Assembly (NCBI GenBank): GCA_963855995.1
Contig: OY979717.1
Location: forward strand, 41,874,107-41,938,106
Origin: Muricea muricata
Taxonomy: Eukaryota; Cnidaria; Anthozoa; Malacalcyonacea; Plexauridae
Reading direction: 5' to 3'
Length of the DNA: 64,000 nucleotides
The notes under the pieces are model-generated. The model was given only the letters and a program-made list of their open reading frames with translations, was not told the origin of the DNA and did no database searches. How positions within the stretch are numbered: the first letter of the stretch is position 1; each line of letters opens with the position of its first letter. Below, piece after piece: positions 57,989-64,000 of the stretch. The translations under genes were made by a program, and so were the position numbers.

Positions 57989-60255
57989 CTGCTTTTTCCC
58001 CTGTCATCGTTCTATTCTTCTATGAAATATCGAATTCATAGAGAAGCATGATCTTGTAAAGCACAGATGTTCACGACCATACCGTTTGGAAAATACCGGT
58101 TCTCGTCCGATCACCGCAGTTAAACTAGACTGGGCGGAGTTAGTACTTGGATTGGAGACCGCTTAGGAATACTTCGTGTCGTGAGCTTTTTTTTTTCCCG
58201 GGTCATCGTTCTATTCTTCTATGAAATATCGAATTCATAGAGAAGCATATTCTTGTGAAGCACAGATGTTCACGACCATACCGTCTGGAAAATACCGGTT
58301 CTCGTCCGACCACCGCAGTTAAACTAGACTGGACGGAGTTAGTACTAGGATGGGAGACCGCCTAGGTATACTTCGTGTCGTGAGCTCTGCTTTTTCCCCT
58401 GTCATCGTTCTTATCTTTTTCGAAACGTCGAAATGAATGAGAAGCATATTCTTTTAACGCACACATGTTCACGACCATACCGTTTGGAAAATACAGGTTC
58501 TCGTCCGATCACCGCTGTTAAACTAGACTGGGCGGAGTTAGTACTTGGATGGGAGACCGCCTAGGAATACTTCGTGTCGTGAGCTCAGCTTTTTCCCCTG
58601 TCATTGTTCTATTCTTCTATGAAATATCGAATTCATAGAGAAGCATATTCTTGTAAAACACACATGTTCACGACCATACCGACTGGAAAATACCGGTTCT
58701 CGTCCGATCACCGCAGTTAAATTAGAGTGGGCGGAGTTAGTACTTGGATGGGAGACCGCTTAGGAATACTTCGTGTCGTGAGCTCTGTTTTTCCCGTGTC
58801 ATCGTTCTATTCTTCTATGAAATATCGAATTCATAGAGAAGCATGATCTTGTAAAGCACAGATGTTCACGACCATACCGTCTGGAAAATACCGGTTCTCG
58901 TCCGATCACCGCAGTTAAACTAGACTGGGCGGAGATAGTACTTGGATGGAAGACCGCCTAGAAATACTTCGTGTCGTGAACTCTGTTTTTTCCCGGGTCA
59001 TCGTTCTATTCTTCTATGAAATATCGAATTCATACCGAACCATGATCTTGTAAAGCACAGATGTTCACGACCATAACGTCTGGAAAATACCGGTTCTCGT
59101 CCGATCACCGCAGTTAAACTAGACTGGGCGGAGTTAGTACTTGGATGGGAGACCGCCTAGGAATACTTCGTGTCGTGAGCTCTGTTTTTTCCCCTGTCAT
59201 CGTTCTTATCTTTTGCGAAACATCGAAATGAATTGGAAGCATATTCTTTTAACGCACCCATCTTCACGACCATACCATCTGGAAAATACCGGTTCTCGTC
59301 CGATCACCGCAGTTAAACTAGACTGGGCGGAGTTAGTACTTGGATGGGAGACCGCCTAGGAATACTTCGTGTCGTGAGCTCAGTTTTTTCCCATGTCATC
59401 GTTCTTATCTTTTGCGAAACGTCGAAATGAATGAGAAGCATATTCTTTTAACGCACACATGTTCACGACCATACCGTCTGGAAAATACCGGTTCTCGTCC
59501 GATCACCGCAGTTAAACTAGACTGGGCGGAGTTAGTACTTGGATGGGAGACCGCCTAGGAATACTTCGTGTCGTGAGCTCTGCTTTTTCCCCTGTCATTG
59601 TTCTATTCTTCTATGAAATATCGAATTCATAGAGAAGCATATTCTTATAAAACACACATGTTCATGACCATACCGTCTGGAAAATACCGGTTCTCGTCCG
59701 ATCACCGCAGTTAAATTAGACTGGGCGGAGTTAGTACTTGGATGGGAGACCGCTTAGGAATACTTCGTGTCGTGAGCTCTGTTTTTCCCGTGTCATCGTT
59801 CTATTCTTCTATGAAATATCGAATTCATAGAGAAGCATGATCTTGTAAAGCACAGATGTTCACGACCATACCGTTTGGAAAATACCGGTTCTCGTCCGAT
59901 CACCGCAGTTAAACTAGACTGGGCGGAGTTAGTACTTGGATGGGAGACCGCCTAGGAATACTTCGTGTGGTGAGCTCTGTTTTTTCCCCTGTCATCGTTC
60001 TTATCTTTTGCGAAAAATCGAAATGAATGAGAAGCATATTCTTTTAACGCACACATGTTCACGACCATACCATCTATAAATTACCGGTTCTCGTCCGATC
60101 ACCGCAGTTAAACTAGACTGGGCGGAGTTAGTACTTGGATGGAAGACCGCCTAGAAATACTTCGTGTCGTGAACTCTGTTTTTTCCCGGGTCATCGTTCT
60201 ATTCTTCTATGAAATATCGAATTCATACCCAACCATGATCTTGTAAAGCACACAT

Positions 60256-60374
60256 ATTCACCACCATACCGTCTGGAAAATACCGGTTCTCGTCCGATCA
60301 CCGCAGTTAAACTAGACTGGGTCTAGTTAGTACTTGGATGGGAGACCGCCTAGGAATACTTCGTGTCGTGAGCT
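60256..60374 (+). pseudogene. 5S variant with TCTAG helix V, fourth copy
   Basis: Same GGGTCTAG change. It also has ATTCACCACC at the start (G7 to C), which breaks a further helix I pair. Confidence 0.6.
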
Positions 60375-60454
60375 CTGCTTTTTCCCCTGTCATTGTTCTA
60401 TTTTTCTATGAAATATCGAATTCATAGTGAAGCATATTCTTGTAAAGCACACAT

Positions 60455-60578
60455 GTTCACGACCATACCGTCTGGAAAATACTGGTTCTCGTCCGATCAC
60501 CGCAGTTAAACTAGACTGGGCGGAGTTATATTAGTATTTGGATGGGAGACCGCCTAAGAATACTTCGTGTCGTGAGCT
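60455..60578 (+). pseudogene. 5S variant with 5-bp insertion, third copy
   Basis: Same TATTA insertion. It again directly follows a TCTAG-type copy. Confidence 0.65.
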
Positions 60579-62050
60579 CTGCTTTTTCTCCTGTCATTGT
60601 TCTATTCTTCTATGAAATATCGAATTAATAGAGAATCATGATCTTGTAAAGCACAGACGTTCACGACCATACCGTCTGGAAAATACCGGTTCTCGTCCGA
60701 TCACCGCAGTTAAACTAGACTGGGCGGAGTTAGTACTTGGATGGGAGACCGCCTAGGAATACTTCGTGTCGTGAGCTCTGTTTTTTCCCCTTTCATCGTT
60801 CTTATCTTTTGCGAAACATGGAAATGAATGAGAAGCATATTCTTTTAACGCACACATGTTCACGACCATACCATCTATAAATTACCGGTTCTCGTCCGAT
60901 CACCGCAGTTAAACTAGACTGGGCGGAGTTAGTACTTGGAGGGGAGACCGCCTAGAAATACTTCGTGTCGTGAGCTCTGTTTTTTCCCGGGTCATCGTTC
61001 TATTCTTCTATGAAATATCGAATTCATACAGAAGCATATTGTTGTGAAGCACAGATGTTCACGACCATACCGTCTGGAAAATACCGGTTCTCGTCCGACC
61101 ACCGCAGTTAAACTAGACTGGACGGAGTTAGTACTAGGATGGGAGACCGCCTAGGAATACTTCGTGTCGTGAGCTCTGTTTTTTCCCCTGTCATCGTTCT
61201 TATCTTTTGCGAAACATCGAAATGAATTAGAAGCATATTCTTTTAACGCACCCATCTTCACGACCATACCGTCTGGAAAATACCGGTTCTCGTCCGATCA
61301 CCGCAGTTAAACTAGACTGGGCGGAGTTAGTACTTGGATGGGAGACCGCTTAGGAATACTTCGTGTCGTGAGCTCTGTTTTTCCCGTGTCATCGTTCTAT
61401 TCTTCTATGAAATATCGAATTCATAGAGAAGCATGATCTTGTAAAGCAACGATGTTCACGACCATACCGTTTGGAAAATACCGGTTCTCGTCCGATCACC
61501 GCAGTTAAACTTGACTGGGCGGAGTTAGTACTTGGATGGGAGACCGCCTAGGAATACTTCGCGTGGTGAGCTCTGTTTTTTCCCCTGTCATCGTTCTTAT
61601 CTTTTGCGAAACATCGAAATGAATGAGAAGAATATTCTTTTAACGCACACATGTTCACGACCATACCATCTATAAATTACCGGTTCTCGTCCGATCACCG
61701 CAGTTAAACTAGACTGGGCGGAGTTAGTACTTGGATGGAAGACCGCCTAGAAATACTTCGTGTCGTGAACTCTGTTTTTTCCCGGGTCATCGTTCTATTC
61801 TTCTATGAAATATCGAATTCATACCGAACCATGATCTTGTAAAGCACACATATTCACGACCATACCGTCTGGAAAATACCGGTTCTCGTCCGATCACCGC
61901 AGTTAAACTAGACTGGGTGGAGTTAGTACTTGGATGGGAGACCGCCTAGGAATACTTCGTGTCGTGAGCTCTGCTTTTTCCCCTGTCATTGTTCTATTCT
62001 TCTATGAAATATCGAATTCATAGTGAAGCATATTCTTGTAAAGCACACAT

Positions 62051-62174
62051 GTTCACGACCATACCGTCTGGAAAATACTGGTTCTCGTCCGATCACCGCA
62101 GTTAAACTAGACTGGGCGGAGTTATATTAGTATTTGGATGGGAGGCCGCCTAAGAATACTTCGTGTCGTGAGCT
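62051..62174 (+). pseudogene. 5S variant with 5-bp insertion, fourth copy
   Basis: Same insertion, with a further A-to-G change in box C (GGGAGGCCG). The preceding gene here has GGGTGGAG, not TCTAG. Confidence 0.65.
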
Positions 62175-62851
62175 CTGCTTTTTCTCCTGTCATTGTTCTA
62201 TTCTTCTATGAAATATCGAATTAATAGAGAATCATATCCTTGTAAAACACACATGTTCACGACCATACCGTCTGGAAAATACCGGTTCTCGTCCGATCAC
62301 CGCAGTTAAACTAGACTGGGCGGAGTTAGTACTTGGATGGGAGACCGCCTAGGAATACTTCGTGTCGTGAGCTCTGTTTTTTCCCGTGTCATCGTTCTAT
62401 TCTTCTATGAAATATCGAATTCATAGAGAAGCATGATCTTGTAAAGCACAGATGTTCACGACCATACCGTCTGGAAAATACCGGTTCTTGTCCGATCACC
62501 GCAGTTAAACTAGACTGGGCGGAGTTAGTACTTGGATGGGAGACCGCTTAGGAATACTTCAAGTCGTGAGCTCTATTTTTTCCCCTTTCATCGTTCTTAT
62601 CTTTTGCGAAACATGGAAATGAATGAGAAGCATATTCTTTTAACGCACACATGTTCACGACCATACCATCTATGAATTACCGGTTCTCGTCCGATCACCG
62701 CAGTTAAACTAGACTGGGCGGAGTTAGTACTTGAATGGAAGACCGCCTAGAAATACTTCGTGTCGTGAACTCTGTTTTTTCCCGGGTCATCGTTCTATTC
62801 TTCTATGAAATATCGAATTCATACCCAACCATGATCTTGTAAAGCACACAT

Positions 62852-62970
62852 ATTCACGACCATACCGTCTGGAAAATACCGGTTCTCGTCCGATCACCGC
62901 AGTTAAACTAGACTGGGTCTAGTTAGTACTTGGATGGGAGACCGCCTAGGAATACTTCGTGTCGTGAGCT
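62852..62970 (+). pseudogene. 5S variant with TCTAG helix V, fifth copy
   Basis: Same GGGTCTAG change and ATTCAC start after a CATACCCAACC spacer. Confidence 0.6.
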
Positions 62971-63050
62971 CTGCTTTTTCCCCTGTCATTGTTCTATTTT
63001 TCTATGAAATATCGAATTCATAGTGAAGCATATTCTTGTAAAGCACACAT

Positions 63051-63174
63051 GTTCACGACCATACCGTCTGGAAAATACTGGTTCTCGTCCGATCACCGCA
63101 GTTAAACTAGACTGGGCGGAGTTATATTAGTATTTGGATGGGAGACCGCCTAAGAATACTTCGTGTCGTGAGCT
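63051..63174 (+). pseudogene. 5S variant with 5-bp insertion, fifth copy
   Basis: Same TATTA insertion, directly after a TCTAG copy. Confidence 0.65.
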
Positions 63175-63850
63175 CTGCTTTTTCTCCTGTCATTGTTCTA
63201 TTCTTCTATGAAATATCGAATTAATAGAGAATCATGATCTTGTAAAGCACAGATGTTCACGACCATACCGTCTGGAAAATACCGGTTCTCGTCCGATCAC
63301 CGCAGTTAAACTAGACTGGGCGGAGTTAGTACTTGGATGGGAGACCGCCTAGGAATACTTCGTGTGGTGAGCTCTGTTTTTTCCCCTGTCATCGTTCTTA
63401 TCTTTTGCGAAAAATCGAAATGAATGAGAAGCATATTCTTTTAACGCACACATGTTCACGACCATACCGTCTGGAAAATACCGGTTCTCGTCCGATCACC
63501 GCAGTTAAATTAGACTGGGCGGAGTTAGTACTTGGATGGGAGACCGCTTAGGAATACTTCGTGTCGTGAGCTCTGTTTTTCCCGTGTCATCGTTCTATTC
63601 TTCTATGAAATATCGAATTCATAGAGAAGCATGATCTTGTAAAGCACAGATGTTCACGACCATACCGTTTGGAAAATACCGGTTCTCGTCCGATTACCGC
63701 AGTTAAACTAGACTGGGCGGAGTTAGTACTTGGATGGGAGACCGCCTAGGAATACTTCGTGTGGTGAGCTCTGTTTTTTCCCCTGTCATCGTTCTTATCT
63801 TTTGCGAAAAATCGAAAGGAATGAGAAGCATATTCTTTTAACGCACACAT

Positions 63851-63968
63851 GTTCACGACCATACCATCTATAAATTATTGGTTCTCGTCCGATCACCGCA
63901 GTTAAACTAGACTGGGCGGAGTTAGTACTTGAATGGAAGACCGCCTAGAAATACTTCGTGCGTGAACT
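63851..63968 (+). rRNA. 5S rRNA gene, last complete copy, 1-nt deletion in helix I
   Basis: Class-A spacer type with ATCTATAAATTATTGG. The 3' strand reads CTTCGTGCGTGAAC, lacking one T, so helix I loses a pair. Box C reads GAATGGAAGACCGCC, the weaker form. Confidence 0.7.
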
Positions 63969-64000
63969 CTGTTTTTTCCCGGGTCATCGTTCTTATCTTT

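Larger units (their letters stand above)
26870..64000 (+). repeat. 5S rDNA tandem array, right block (about 187 units of about 199 bp)
   Basis: This continues the left block in the same orientation and with the same spacer classes, starting in the spacer copy split by the transposon. It shows longer higher-order repeats than the left block (1989 and 3182 bp). From about 55 kb onward, variant units carry a 5-bp insertion or an altered helix V. Two structural breaks are visible: a 10-bp deletion inside the gene at 48409 and a fusion of two units at 57843. The array runs off the end of the window. Collapsed or expanded copy number in the assembly cannot be judged from the sequence. Confidence 0.97.

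Noticed and set aside
1-64000. Regular direct repeats suggesting a CRISPR array or a simple satellite
   Set aside because: The period is about 199 bp, the repeated core is a structured 5S rRNA with Pol III signals, and the host is eukaryotic.

Overview
The window is a metazoan (probably marine invertebrate) nuclear tandem array of 5S ribosomal RNA genes, interrupted once by an 8,335-bp DNA transposon that looks intact. Eukaryotic origin is shown by the 5S type, by phase-matched GT-AG introns in a transposon gene, by a HECT ubiquitin-ligase domain and by a LINE remnant in an intron. I cannot name the species. A cnidarian-like genome is a guess from the style of the element genes.

Layout. (1) 1-18534: about 93 head-to-tail units of about 199 bp. 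Each has a 5S gene of about 119 nt on the + strand, a T-run Pol III terminator and a spacer of about 80 bp. (2) 18535-26869: one transposon with a 4-bp target duplication (TCAT), terminal inverted repeats of about 250 bp and subterminal arrays of a TCGAGAATTTTTTT motif. It carries two convergent genes. The + strand gene has three exons (18875-19694, 20837-21073, 22537-23615). Joined in phase, they encode about 711 aa ending in a HECT E3 ligase domain with catalytic Cys. The - strand gene (26321-24795) encodes a 508-aa integrase-type transposase with a helix-turn-helix and a D-D-E triad (D255, D312, E347). Between them lies an imperfect inverted repeat, and intron 1 holds the 3' end of a decayed LINE. 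(3) 26870-64000: about 187 more 5S units.

The 5S sequence differs strongly from the usual animal consensus, but helices I, II and V still pair, so most copies look functional. The array is a mosaic of spacer classes arranged in higher-order repeats (6, 8, 10 and 16 units). Near 55-63 kb, two pseudogene-like variants (a 5-bp insertion and a destroyed helix V) are co-amplified.

The main point of interest is the transposon. It sits just past the Pol III terminator of a 5S gene, in a spacer whose uninterrupted sisters confirm the insertion site, and it pairs an integrase-type transposase with a HECT ligase gene. This suggests a cut-and-paste element carrying its own ubiquitin-ligase gene and possibly using multicopy 5S genes as a safe target.
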